Positions 49,693 to 59,223 of a stretch of 64,000 nt of DNA are shown here, in pieces. The notes under the pieces were generated by a model. It saw only the letters and a program-made list of their open reading frames with translations, was not told where the DNA came from and did not search any database. Made by a program: the position numbers and the translations under genes. Every line of letters begins with the position of its first letter. Within the stretch, counting starts at the first letter, position 1. Origin of the DNA: Nitzschia sp. DOCU1 (taxonomy: Eukaryota; Bacillariophyta; Bacillariophyceae; Bacillariales; Bacillariaceae); assembly GCA_951394045.1 (NCBI GenBank), contig OX595990.1, positions 3,340,549 to 3,404,548 of the forward strand, given 5' to 3'.

Positions 49693-51996
49693 ATGGCAAA
49701 CATTAATACACCTGGCCCATGCGCCAATCCAGGGTGTCTGCTTGGTGGTATTGCACCAAGCACCCATAAATGTCCGGATTGTGGCAAGAATATTCATGCC
49801 CCCTGTGGTGATGAGACCCCGGACAGTATTCACTTCGTGTTGTGCCCTGTCTGTAAGGCAAAAAGAATAGCTGGCACCGGACAGCAGGGCGAAAGAGAAG
49901 TCACTGCCAATCAGCAGCAGCATGAGCAAGCGGTAGTAGTACCACCACAGCAGAATCCTCGTCCTGCTGCTCGTGCTGGTGCTGCTGCAAGAAGCAAACC
50001 CCCGAAGCGGTCCCTTCCACCACCCAGTGACTGCTACAATGGTACAAGCATGGCAACTCGGCTGTCCCAGCCAAGTTGTATACTTGCTTACCATGACTAC
50101 CTAGCAGAATTTATGTCATTCCGGGATGGGAAAAAGTATGTGTCGCCATATCCTTTCCCAAACTCTGAGCTACAGAAAGTGACTCCGAAGGAGGTGGCAA
50201 GCTTTTTGGCCATGAAAGCATATGGAAAGCCCGATCCAACAGAAGCTGACAATCCAACAGTTGGACGGTCGAATTCTATTTTATACTACAAAAAAGCCAT
50301 ATCCTTTTTCATGCCCAACCGGCTAATGGCGTGGAACTTTGCAGTGGGTTGGGGAAATCCTACAAGATCCAACGAGGTGAATGAGCTAATAAAGGCTGTT
50401 ATGAAGAAAGAAGCTGCTGGATTTGGGAAAGCATCGCAAGCACGGCGGGATTTCGACAAGGATGAATTTGACCAAGTGATGAATTATTTGGGAAGGCAAT
50501 CGGCTGTTGATTTAAAGCTAGGTGTTCCGTGCCTCTTCAAATTTTCTTATCACTTTATTGCACGCTTGGATGATGCGTGCAAACTGAGGAAGGCCATGCT
50601 TCGTCAAAATGTCCGGGTGCCTGATTCCCTGGTGGCCAAACTACAGTGGTCCAAAAATGTAAACACTGAAAAGCCATGCCCGTGGCAGATCATTTTTGGT
50701 TGCAAAGATGCAAGCTACTGCCTTTTGTTGGCGTTAGCGTTGCATTTAGAGACGACTATTGCACAACATGGTGGCAACAAGGAGTTTATTTTCCATTTCG
50801 GAAAATTGACTCCAGAACAAGCAAACTCATTCGTCAGCTCGTCCCTAAGGAAGATATTGAATACAGAGTTCATTGAACTGATGGATTCTGCTGATGGGAA
50901 GCTTGGGACGCATTCCAATCGGAAGTACGGAGCTACGGCAGCACGTCGCAGAGGTGGCACACCGGCAAATGTTGATTTTCGTGCACGTTGGGGACAGAAT
51001 AAACGCCAACAAGATCGCTATACCAATGCTGATTTGCCATGGCCGGACGGTGACATTGCTGCAAGGCTATGCGTTGGAGGCCCCATTCGGTATGCAGTGA
51101 AGGCAGGTAGTGGGATTACAACGGATTGGATAATTGCCAATGTGGTGCCAAACATAGCTGCTGATGGGTTTCATCGGGAGGTTGCCAGAGTGCTTGGCAC
51201 AGCACTTCTTTGGGCTGCCTTTGAAGAGTCTATGGCGGAGATGATCCCCCTTGGGATCCTACAACGAATTCATTCTGCATACGAAGCCAACAAACTTGTA
51301 CTTCAAGGAAACCTTCATGATAATGAGAATCCAGTCTCAAGGATTCTACTGGATGTTTATGAGACAGAGGGTGTTCTACAGGTGATGGATTTGGATGGGG
51401 GAGATGGTGGTACAAACAATACCGATCAACCAATGCGAAACATTGAGGATCAACGAGGGGAGCTACGAAAACTGCGATGTGAGGTGCATGAACTTAAGGT
51501 CTATCTTGCCGCCTTGAAAGCACAGCAAGATCAAACGAAGTCTGAATGGACTGCAAACTTCAACAAAGTGTTTCGCCATCTGAATAGAATCGAAAGCCAG
51601 CCAGGCCGGCGCGTCAGAGTGGCAGGTGACAATGGTGAAGCCGTTCATGAAGACCACCAACTGCCAGAGAATAATGCGAGGCTAAGTCGCTGTCCAAAAA
51701 CGTTGCATCTACTGTGGGACGAATGGACGAATGGGTTGGGCGGAAACAAGGCGGCAAGATCTTTCACTGCTAGGGAACGAGGGCGAGTTAGGTATGTATT
51801 TAGCAAACGAAAGGTATTTTGGGACCAAGTCAGCCTGATGGTCCGAAGCGGGGAGTTGGCGACAGTTGCCATTGACAAAATTTATGATGTGTATGGTGGA
51901 GATACATGTGTCACGAAGATATTGCGTCAAATGCAGAAGGATAAAGCCACTGGGGGGCATCCATCACTGCGAATAGTATCAATGGTGACTGTATGA
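49693..51996 (+). CDS. Crypton tyrosine recombinase (transposase), intact
   Basis: A single-exon protein of 767 residues. An N-terminal zinc finger of PHD-like spacing uses Cys10, Cys15, Cys27, Cys30, His35, Cys38, Cys51 and Cys54. A Gln/Ala/Pro linker follows. The core-binding helical region is about 125-260. The tyrosine recombinase catalytic set is Arg291 (ARLDDACKLR), His407 and Arg410 (THSNRK), Trp433 (RARW) and Tyr443 (DRY). A coiled-coil-like segment lies at about 575-610. The C-terminal part (about 665-755: LLWDEWTNGLGG, VRYVFSKRKVFWDQV) matches the GCR1_C-type DNA-binding domain that Crypton recombinases carry. Cryptons move as circular DNA by site-specific recombination. The absence of stops or frameshifts suggests recent activity. 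Confidence 0.88.
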   Translation: MANINTPGPCANPGCLLGGIAPSTHKCPDCGKNIHAPCGDETPDSIHFVLCPVCKAKRIAGTGQQGEREVTANQQQHEQAVVVPPQQNPRPAARAGAAARSKPPKRSLPPPSDCYNGTSMATRLSQPSCILAYHDYLAEFMSFRDGKKYVSPYPFPNSELQKVTPKEVASFLAMKAYGKPDPTEADNPTVGRSNSILYYKKAISFFMPNRLMAWNFAVGWGNPTRSNEVNELIKAVMKKEAAGFGKASQARRDFDKDEFDQVMNYLGRQSAVDLKLGVPCLFKFSYHFIARLDDACKLRKAMLRQNVRVPDSLVAKLQWSKNVNTEKPCPWQIIFGCKDASYCLLLALALHLETTIAQHGGNKEFIFHFGKLTPEQANSFVSSSLRKILNTEFIELMDSADGKLGTHSNRKYGATAARRRGGTPANVDFRARWGQNKRQQDRYTNADLPWPDGDIAARLCVGGPIRYAVKAGSGITTDWIIANVVPNIAADGFHREVARVLGTALLWAAFEESMAEMIPLGILQRIHSAYEANKLVLQGNLHDNENPVSRILLDVYETEGVLQVMDLDGGDGGTNNTDQPMRNIEDQRGELRKLRCEVHELKVYLAALKAQQDQTKSEWTANFNKVFRHLNRIESQPGRRVRVAGDNGEAVHEDHQLPENNARLSRCPKTLHLLWDEWTNGLGGNKAARSFTARERGRVRYVFSKRKVFWDQVSLMVRSGELATVAIDKIYDVYGGDTCVTKILRQMQKDKATGGHPSLRIVSMVTV

Positions 51997-53384
51997 GTAT
52001 AGTGATTTATGTTTTGAAATGAGATAGTCTCCTCTTCCAATAGTGTCGCAGTAGCTACTGGCTCGCCATCTTGTCGTCGTCGCTGGACTTTGACTCAAAG
52101 GAATACATGCGCACTCTTCGCACGAGAGTTCAAGTGATGCGAACACTGTACACGGGATTGTGTGTGGATTTTGTTGTGGAGTATTTTGAGACTATTTTCA
52201 CGGTATCATATGGTTGTACTATCGGCTGTATGATTCCTTCGACTTCTCCGCTTCGATCTACCATTTCGCCCGTCCTACTAGACGCGGCATTATGGAGATT
52301 ATGTAGTCAATAGAAGACAATGTTGTTGGAGTTTCTATATCGTCACAGGACTGCTCACTTCTTTTCTACTGAGTAAGATCCAGCCTTTGTATCTGGCCTG
52401 CAAGCTACTTCTGCATTCGTGACTCGTAGTATAGAACGACGCACACAAGCGAGATGATCATGACGACGAGGACGATGACGAGGATGACGAGGACGGTGCA
52501 ATCTGCAGCAGCGCTACTAGTCCTACTACCAACTACGTAAAATATGTTATATTTAGCACACGGGACAAGCATGGCCGTCATGCACCACCGGGGCCGCAAA
52601 TCGAGATGTGCTATAAATCTCTCAGTCGGGGCGGGGCATGATGCTGATAGCTCAAGCATTGACGAAACCAACCAAGAAGCAAGAACATATGAATAGAATA
52701 CAACCACGAGGCCCCTTTGAATAACCGAGAGATCTACTTACAACATGCATTCATCTGGCCCACGAATGTTCTCTTTAGTTTCCTGAACGGCCACTCGCCA
52801 CCAGCCATCAATCCCATCTGGAGCGATCGAAGGAAAGAAAGAAACCCAAGCTGCTTCGCACGCACGGATGCAACAGATGCCGGACAATCTTTCGCGGGTT
52901 TCCGCCGAAGGACACGCCTACAACCCATCCAGTTAAATGAAGGATGGTTCCTAAATTCCAGAAATATGATACGATTGCTTGATTTTAATTAAGATCTTGT
53001 TTCATGACACGTCAACTACATCTACGACTTAGGTGGCACAAAGCTGCAGATATGCCTCTTTGTTGTTGGACGACATCGTCTGGTGTCAACAACACGCACG
53101 TTCTGACTGTTCGTGTTTGGTTCTCGCATGAAAAGAACCGGAAGGAAGAGGTCTTCGACTCCACCTATTCTCCTCTCAACGGGCAAGACTCCGCTCGGTT
53201 TTCGCCAGCCATCATCCACAGTTTGACTCTCTTCCGCGTTTCCCCGCCCGCCTTTTTGCTACCGTGGTCACAAAATCGACGGAAGGCCGAAAAAGCTGAT
53301 ACATTCATTGGCGTGCAACTGCTTGATATTAGATCTTAGCAGCCATACCCTACAACAACAACACCAACGATCTTATTAAAAACC
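51997..53384. other. Intergenic, no gene recognised
   Basis: A GACGAGGA/GATGACGA simple repeat lies at about 52460-52500. The 91- and 111-codon plus-strand frames at 52717-52992 and 53004-53339 have no recognised domain. The second ends just before the next gene and may be 5' UTR. Confidence 0.35.
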
Positions 53385-54116
53385 ATGAAGCGGGCGTTGT
53401 CTAACGAACACATTTCTACCCCTCTGGGCGGTGGATACTCTGCCTTTGACGCGTATACCCAAGCAGAGAAACGACCTCGTGTTAGACGAGTTTCCTTCAC
53501 CGAACAAGAAAGCAGCAGCGGCGATGATCCTCAAAATTCTGCCACCGAGACTCCTGCCTTGCACAAAGAAGTTAACGGTGCCCCTCCCTTGTTCGACACG
53601 TTAACTGAAGACGACTGCCGGCGATTATGGTTCCAACGTGATGAGCTGATGGCGGCTAAGGAACGCATGCGACACATGATTCGATTCGGTACTGTTGAGA
53701 TGTACGGCCCTGAAGAAATGAGTGGGCTATCTAGATACAGCCTGGAGCGTTCCCAACATAAACGCAGTGCCATATATTATACCATTGCCGCCCATCAACA
53801 CAACCCCAGAGACCACGATTTTGTGCGTGCAGTATCGAAGCGATGCACGGGATGGGCTCGACATGTGGCGGCTGAGCAAGCTTTTGAAAATTACTGTGAG
53901 GTCTACGGCGATCCACTTGAATCTCTTGCGGCGAGCGATGATTGGGAAGATGATTTGAGAAAATTCACTGATTCCCTTGTACAGGACGGAGACTTACCGA
54001 TGGTATATCTAACTCCATCGGCACCGGTCCAGGGAACGGAGGAAGAAAACTTGACGGCGCAACGAAATATCCCTTCCGTCTCTCCTCCTCCTACTATTAC
54101 AGCCACCAATGAGTAA
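53385..54116 (+). CDS. LW-domain protein, tandem copy 1
   Basis: The protein has 243 residues. The N-terminus has KRPRVRRVSF (29-38), a possible nuclear signal followed by the beta strand seen before this domain in relatives. The core is CRRLWFQRDELMAAKERMRH (78-97), then MSGLSRYSLERSQHKRSAI, an AIxxQ-like helix (YYTIAAHQ), DFVRAVSKRCTGWARHVA and FENYCEVYGDPLESL (167-181). The same blocks in the same order occur in the next gene, so the two are tandem paralogues. The C-terminus is Pro/Thr-rich. No enzyme motif is present. It seems a small alpha-helical, perhaps nuclear, protein of unknown role. Confidence 0.8.
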   Translation: MKRALSNEHISTPLGGGYSAFDAYTQAEKRPRVRRVSFTEQESSSGDDPQNSATETPALHKEVNGAPPLFDTLTEDDCRRLWFQRDELMAAKERMRHMIRFGTVEMYGPEEMSGLSRYSLERSQHKRSAIYYTIAAHQHNPRDHDFVRAVSKRCTGWARHVAAEQAFENYCEVYGDPLESLAASDDWEDDLRKFTDSLVQDGDLPMVYLTPSAPVQGTEEENLTAQRNIPSVSPPPTITATNE

Positions 54117-54888
54117 GACTTTATGAATGGAAAGTCTACCAGCTAGAATCCAATCGATTCCGGATTAACAACACATACTATAGATAGAGCCAGAATTTTG
54201 TGCACCAACTGTCTACTGTAGCTATCGTTATTCTCTTTACTCTAGTAGGGCTAGATCCCAAACCAACTACGAACGGTATTCCTACTCTATCAGGTCCAGG
54301 TGTTTTTTTTCAGACATCAGCGGCAACAGCAACAAGACCCACACCTCATTTTTCGGCAAGTCCCGGTAGTTCATTCGTTTGAGGGATGCTTGAAACGGAA
54401 AGCAAGTCCCGACAAGGCAAGGCCGATGTGATTTTTGGCGACCTCCTAAATGCGTCAACTCTCGAAATTTTTCCTTAATTGGAAGCACGCGCAGGGATCA
54501 CTAGTTTCTTCAATGACATCGTCAACCAAAGCTAGTGCCCTCTTAAGTTACTACGGGAATCTTTGGGGCGCAGGAAAGTGCCCCAAAGCCCCAGATGGCG
54601 CGAGCCTGTCGACCGGTAGATCAAACTTCAACAATGCATTGGCTATTGGACGAGAGAGAGCGAAGAGCGAAGGAATTGGTGGTGTCAAACTCAATCCTGC
54701 CACTGTACTGTCTGTTGTCGACGGAGGCCACTTCGCCTCCGCGTCAGAGCGAACAAGCGCCCGCCGCACTTTGTAACTCAGCGAAAGTGACCTGGCATCT
54801 TTGGGGGGGCTATATCACATAGAGCTGATGCACGGCCGGTAAACGCTAACTTTTTTGGTACCGGTAGTCAGTATCGCTATTGTAGACC
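54117..54888. other. Intergenic between the LW-domain paralogues
   Basis: A 108-codon plus-strand frame at 54450-54776 contains STGRSNFNNA, faintly like LTGRSNFYSW at the start of the next protein, and might be an old duplicate of its 5' end. It is not called as a gene. Confidence 0.35.
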
Positions 54889-55908
54889 ATGGCGAGAGGT
54901 GTTCCGAAACGGAGTGCCTCCCTTACTTTGACTGGACGAAGTAATTTCTATTCGTGGTCGGAACCAAGACTATCGGTGGAGCAGGACAACAACAAACATA
55001 CGGAACCATCAATGATGGAGAGCATGAGTCATCGCCGGGACGAGGTTCCGGAACGAGGACTCTCAGCATCGTTATTTCTGGATTTGTCTCCCTCATCCCT
55101 TCATAGCGCGGCGAAGCCGATGTTATTCTCGCCGGTTTCACCATCGCCATTGGACCCTTGCCTGAGTGTACCGTTTTTGTTCCCGACAGAATTTTCCCCC
55201 TCGACTAATAGCAAGTCAAGAAAACGCCGCCGTGGAGTTCAGTTCCAGGACGCCCCCACGCAGTACTTCCCTGGTCTTTACGCTGAGCTGTCACTGGAGC
55301 AGTCCGAGAGTCTCTGGTATCAGCCAAAGGAAATTTCGCGTTTTAAAGCAGAAACACGGCAACTCGTGCTTTACGGAAAGCAACAAGAGAATGATGATTT
55401 GAGTGGCCTTGAACGATTTAACATCGCGAGGAGTAAGCATAAAAAGCGAACAATCCGCTGCGTCATTTTGGCTTCGAGGAAGAAACCCCACGCCAGTATA
55501 CTTCCGTCACATTCCTCCGTCCTAGCGTCCTCGGATTTTGTAAGCGATGTATCACGGCGATGCACTTCGATATCAACGGATATGGCGTTGGTGCAGGGGT
55601 TCAACGATTTCTGTCAAGTCTATGATCCTCTGGAGAGCTTACTGGGGTCCCATGAATCGATTGGCAACTACAATGACTATTTCTTCAACGATGACGAATC
55701 TTGTCGGCCACCACTTACAGGTGGGCTCGTATTGGATGGGCTCTCTCTGAACACTATTAGCAATACCGTGGCGGACGACTCCATTCTTGTACAGGATCAA
55801 CAAAGACGAGTGCGGCAGAAACAAGCAACTATGATGTTTAATCCAACCCCAACGTTTTGCTTTGGCGGTATCAACAATGGTTGCCGCGAAAACACTGCCC
55901 GATACTAA
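54889..55908 (+). CDS. LW-domain protein, tandem copy 2
   Basis: The protein has 339 residues. A Ser/Pro-rich head of about 110 residues precedes SRKRRRGVQF (110-119, basic cluster plus strand). The domain follows: SESLWYQPKEISRFKAETRQ (139-158), LSGLERFNIARSKHKKRTI, then a Ser-rich loop, DFVSDVSRRCTSISTDMALV and FNDFCQVYDPLESLLG. Relative to copy 1 the loop before DFV is longer. The tail carries QQRRVRQKQAT. The DPLESL ending of the domain is identical in both copies. A 10-bp-stem hairpin lies about 50 bp after the stop. Confidence 0.8.
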   Translation: MARGVPKRSASLTLTGRSNFYSWSEPRLSVEQDNNKHTEPSMMESMSHRRDEVPERGLSASLFLDLSPSSLHSAAKPMLFSPVSPSPLDPCLSVPFLFPTEFSPSTNSKSRKRRRGVQFQDAPTQYFPGLYAELSLEQSESLWYQPKEISRFKAETRQLVLYGKQQENDDLSGLERFNIARSKHKKRTIRCVILASRKKPHASILPSHSSVLASSDFVSDVSRRCTSISTDMALVQGFNDFCQVYDPLESLLGSHESIGNYNDYFFNDDESCRPPLTGGLVLDGLSLNTISNTVADDSILVQDQQRRVRQKQATMMFNPTPTFCFGGINNGCRENTARY

Positions 55909-55957
55909 CTACAGATAATAAAACAAATTGATTGATATAATATTCATATCGAGCATT

Positions 55958-56001
55958 CGGTAGACGAGCTCCCTACTAGAGCTAGTAGCAGTCGTCTACC
56001 G
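55958..56001. repeat. Hairpin downstream of the LW-domain gene
   Basis: A 10-bp perfect outer stem (55958-55967 with 55992-56001) and an inner 7-bp stem (CTACTAG 55973-55979 with CTAGTAG 55982-55988) form a nested hairpin just after the stop at 55908. It could be a 3' UTR structure. Confidence 0.6.
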
Positions 56002-56317
56002 CTATCCTTCCATAGCTACCGTACCTGAAGCACGAGGTGATGGGAAAGGGCGAAGGTGAGAATTGCGAGTGCACTAAAAGCCTTCGTTGTTCACCTTGAA
56101 GCACCTACATAACTAAAGTTCTCAGGCTATATAAGCAAAGAAGATGCGTTCTACTTCCGTGTTATACAAAATAGTGTCAATTGACACCGTTCGGAACACA
56201 ATCGAAGGGCAGCCACGTTTTTATTGAAGCAATCCGACGATCAACTATCTGGCGAGAAAATTGATTCTCCGGTTTTTTTTAGTTTAGCCGAAATTGCAGC
56301 CATACAGACAGACGTAC

Positions 56318-56325
56318 TGACGTCA
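56318..56325. promoter_or_regulatory. TGACGTCA palindrome upstream of the metallophosphoesterase
   Basis: A perfect CRE-type 8-mer 134 bp before ATG 56452, part of the longer ACTGACGTCAGT palindrome. Regulation by bZIP/cAMP-CO2 signalling is only a suggestion. Confidence 0.4.
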
Positions 56326-56451
56326 GTCTTCCAATTCCTAAATCGAAAAAGTCGTCGCGAAACGGAGATGCCCGCCGCCAAAGATACTCCAATCGTTGTT
56401 GGCACCCAATTTCGACTCTATTCTCACTATTTTAAGAGTCTTTGTTCCACC

Positions 56452-58412
56452 ATGACGTACAGGGAAGGTTTGTGGCTGCTTTCTTCTTTTATTTGGATAG
56501 CCGTGGTCGTAGCATTCACGCCGCCTCCCGCAATCTTCGCCCCCTCGGTGTCATCGTTTCTTCGGAGTTCTACTTTATCAGCCGAACGCGAGGATGCCAG
56601 TGCCGACGGAACTGTGAGAGATTCATGGGCAGTTTTGACTCTTGGTGATCTGCATATGGAGGATGATATGTCGAATCATGAGCAAGCACGAAATGACTGC
56701 ATCAATGCTCTGAAGAAATTGTCAATTCTAGTGGAGGGTGGTCCTTCGCGTCAACTCTCAAAACAGAATGGTGATCATGGGCGACAAGAAGGCGACGACC
56801 TACAAACGCTTCAAGAGGTAGTCGAACAATTGAAAGACAAACCTGCAAAAGATCTTACTGCAGAACAGCTAGAGTTACTCTTGACAGAAAAGCGAGAGGG
56901 AGATTTGTGTCATTCCTACCTTGTTTCACTGGGAGATTTGGGGAGAAAAGAGTGAGTCAACCGCCCTGTCATTCACAGTCGAAACATGCTCGAATCTGGC
57001 TTTTTCATAGTCATTGTTTCTTCTTGTTGTTTGTTATTATGCTCAAAGTATTCGCCACCTACCCGGGGATGCTGGTACCACCAAGAGCTTTCAAGATGCC
57101 AAGCAGTTTTTTGATGGATTTGGCTTACCGCTAGACTTGGTGACGGGAAATCATGGTGAGTTTGTTCTCCGTGTCGACTAGAATTGGGAAATCTTGCTCT
57201 AGTCAATGTGGAATCTCAGGAAAACATCTGTTGCCTTTTGATGATCCTAGATTTGGAAGGACTCGATGAATTCAAGACGGACGAAGAAAATCTGCAAGCG
57301 TTTTTGGATACTTTCGATCGAGAAACCCCACAATTTTGTCGTCAAATTGGAGAGAAGACCATTATGATTGGTTTATCGACTGTGCGGTTCCGAAATTCTC
57401 CGTTCAGTTCTCATGAAGTCCATATTGACGATGCGCAACTTGATTGGTTTGTCAAGACGGTAGAGGCGCACCCAGCAGACCAAGGTTGGAAAATTCTCGT
57501 CTTTTCGCATGCCCCCGTCATGGGAAGTGGACTGAGGGTGCTACAGTCGGTTCATGTCACGAACGGATGTGCCTGGCTGAATCATTGCTCGGCCAATAGA
57601 AATCGATTCATACAAACAGTCCGGGCCAATCCGCAGATCAAGGTAGGTGCAAGCAAATGAACAGTAGCCAAATAACTCGGCACGTCGATTCTCAATCTAA
57701 CCCCGCCCTTTTGTCAAAGTGTTGGGCATCGGGCCATTTCCATTTGAGTCATGACTATGAGGATTCTATAACTACTGTCGGCTCGTGTACATTCATGCAA
57801 GTAGGAGTGATCGGTCCCAAGTCCTCCAGAGACTCGAGACGACAAACGCGTTTGATCCAAGGATGTTCCAAACTTATCCGTATCTATTCCATCAATCACC
57901 ATGTACGAAATGAAAATGACGAGGCGGAAGTTCGCCAGGATGCCGAAATCGATCTGGTGTCAGGAAATGTGCAACTCTTTCAAAGCAGCCAGCCGCTCGA
58001 TGAGGATTGGTTTCAAGCATACCTGCCGCGGGAAGAAGATGGTTGCTACATTGAATCTCCTGATGGATCCATTGCGGATGCCATGTCGCGAGGCTCCAAA
58101 GTTTGCTGGTGGCACATGGCAGACGGGAAGGTGTTGGGGCTACATGCGGGACAGCTAGTCGAGTATGACGCTGAAACGCTCAGTCCTCTGGGCGTCGTAG
58201 TCAATGCCGATCAACTCGGGGATAGGGAAGTAGTGGTCGTCCAGGAAGGCACGGCAGTGGTACTTGTCGATGACAAAACGCGTGGGATGGAAGTCATCCA
58301 TCCGAATGAGGACGGAAGCTATTGGCGAAAGTGGCAGAGAAACAAGCGATTGCGACTGGAAGAAAAGGCTAGGGAGGAAGTCGCAAAGCGATGGCTAGCA
58401 CAAAAGGCTTGA
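56452..58412 (+). CDS. Calcineurin-like metallophosphoesterase, four exons, plastid-type N-terminus
   Basis: Exons are 56452-56951, 57049-57155, 57251-57642 and 57720-58412; introns are 97, 95 and 77 bp with GTGAGT or GTAGGT donors. All phases agree and give 563 residues. The ATG 56452 start gives a signal peptide (LLSSFIWIAVVVAFTPPP) with Phe at the predicted cleavage, a diatom plastid pattern. Metal-site motifs run in order: LTLGDLHME (Asp66, His68), VSLGDLG at the end of exon 1, TGNHD spanning the exon 2/3 junction, VFSHAP in exon 3 and SGHFHLS in exon 4. These are the five signatures of the calcineurin-like phosphoesterase fold. A C-terminal extension of about 150 residues contains VCWWHMADGKVLGLH and a basic helical tail. 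The substrate is unknown. Plant relatives are plastid proteins of unclear role. Confidence 0.88.
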
Positions 58413-58626
58413 TTAGCTGATAATAGTGGTAGACGGCACAAATCGTGGGATTGTATCGTAGTTGACAGGCGGTGAACGCGAACAGTTCTGCATTACGAAT
58501 TTGGCGAGAGGTTCGACAAAAACGACTCAGTTTCCTTGACTAGCACAAGTGAGCTACGGTAGAAGAGAGATGAAATCGACAGAAAAAGTTCAATAAAGAG
58601 AATTCGTGTAGTCTCATGGTTGTTAT

Positions 58627-59223
58627 CTAAATTTGGTGGCAGTCAGGGAAAAAAGAAGTTTGGAATTGAGTTGTTCTCGGGGAACTGTTGTGCTCATGGC
58701 GTGCAACTTTGCTTTGGATTGAAGATGCCAAAGGAGAAGAAGTACTTGACGACATGATCATGTTGCTCAACTTTCGAATACGACTTCTTTGCTGAGCTTC
58801 AAGACACACTGAGAACCACTCTTCGCATCCGAGTAAGTCCTTTAGGTATGCCTCGATGGTATCGACCAAGGGTGAAAATCTGGGGTCGCCTAGCCGATTT
58901 CGTTGCGTGGCATATCGAATGACGCCCTTGACTTTCTTGGTGAGTTTGAGTCCGCTGTTCTGTTCTTCCAACAGCTTCAGGCGTTTGAGAACGATGGAAA
59001 GGCGGACCATGAACCTTGCTCGTTTCTCTTGCTGTAAGAGAAGGCAATTTGGAATGGACGGGTCAACATGGTTTTTGTCGCGGGCCAAAAAGTTTTGGCT
59101 GAGCTCCTGCGGATACGTGGTGGGCATCATCATTGTGTTGTAGTCGTCTGAGTTACCAGGCAAAATTTGCAGAGGTTGGTCGTGCAATGGATCGGATAAA
59201 GTGGAATATTGTGAGCTGAACAT
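58627..59223 (-). CDS. Hypothetical protein with conserved helical 'GDPRFSPL' domain
   Basis: ATG 59223 gives 198 residues (the frame is open to a TTG at 59250). The first 65 residues are Pro/Gln/Met-rich. The helical domain at about 66-160 contains NCLLLQQEKRARFMVRLS, VIRYATQRNRLGDPRFSPLV and YLKDLLGCEEWF. The pattern (R)NR.GDP.F.PL followed by a helix and W is one I recognise from diatom hypothetical proteins, without a known function. The last 50 residues are Ser-rich. It is convergent with the metallophosphoesterase, with 214 bp between the stops. Confidence 0.7.
   Translation of the reverse strand: MFSSQYSTLSDPLHDQPLQILPGNSDDYNTMMMPTTYPQELSQNFLARDKNHVDPSIPNCLLLQQEKRARFMVRLSIVLKRLKLLEEQNSGLKLTKKVKGVIRYATQRNRLGDPRFSPLVDTIEAYLKDLLGCEEWFSVCLEAQQRSRIRKLSNMIMSSSTSSPLASSIQSKVARHEHNSSPRTTQFQTSFFPDCHQI

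Larger units (their letters stand above)
49424..52030 (+). mobile_element. Crypton DNA transposon (ends not defined)
   Basis: The span takes in the recombinase gene and the upstream repeat cluster. Cryptons lack terminal inverted repeats, and I could not identify the short target-like direct repeats that would mark the ends, so both limits are approximate. Confidence 0.5.
55909..56451. promoter_or_regulatory. Intergenic with 3' hairpin and a CRE-like site
   Basis: The left end holds a hairpin (separate entry). The right end holds the metallophosphoesterase 5' region with TGACGTCA at 56318-56325, 134 bp before the chosen ATG. The frame of that gene is open upstream to a TTG at 56224. Confidence 0.4.
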
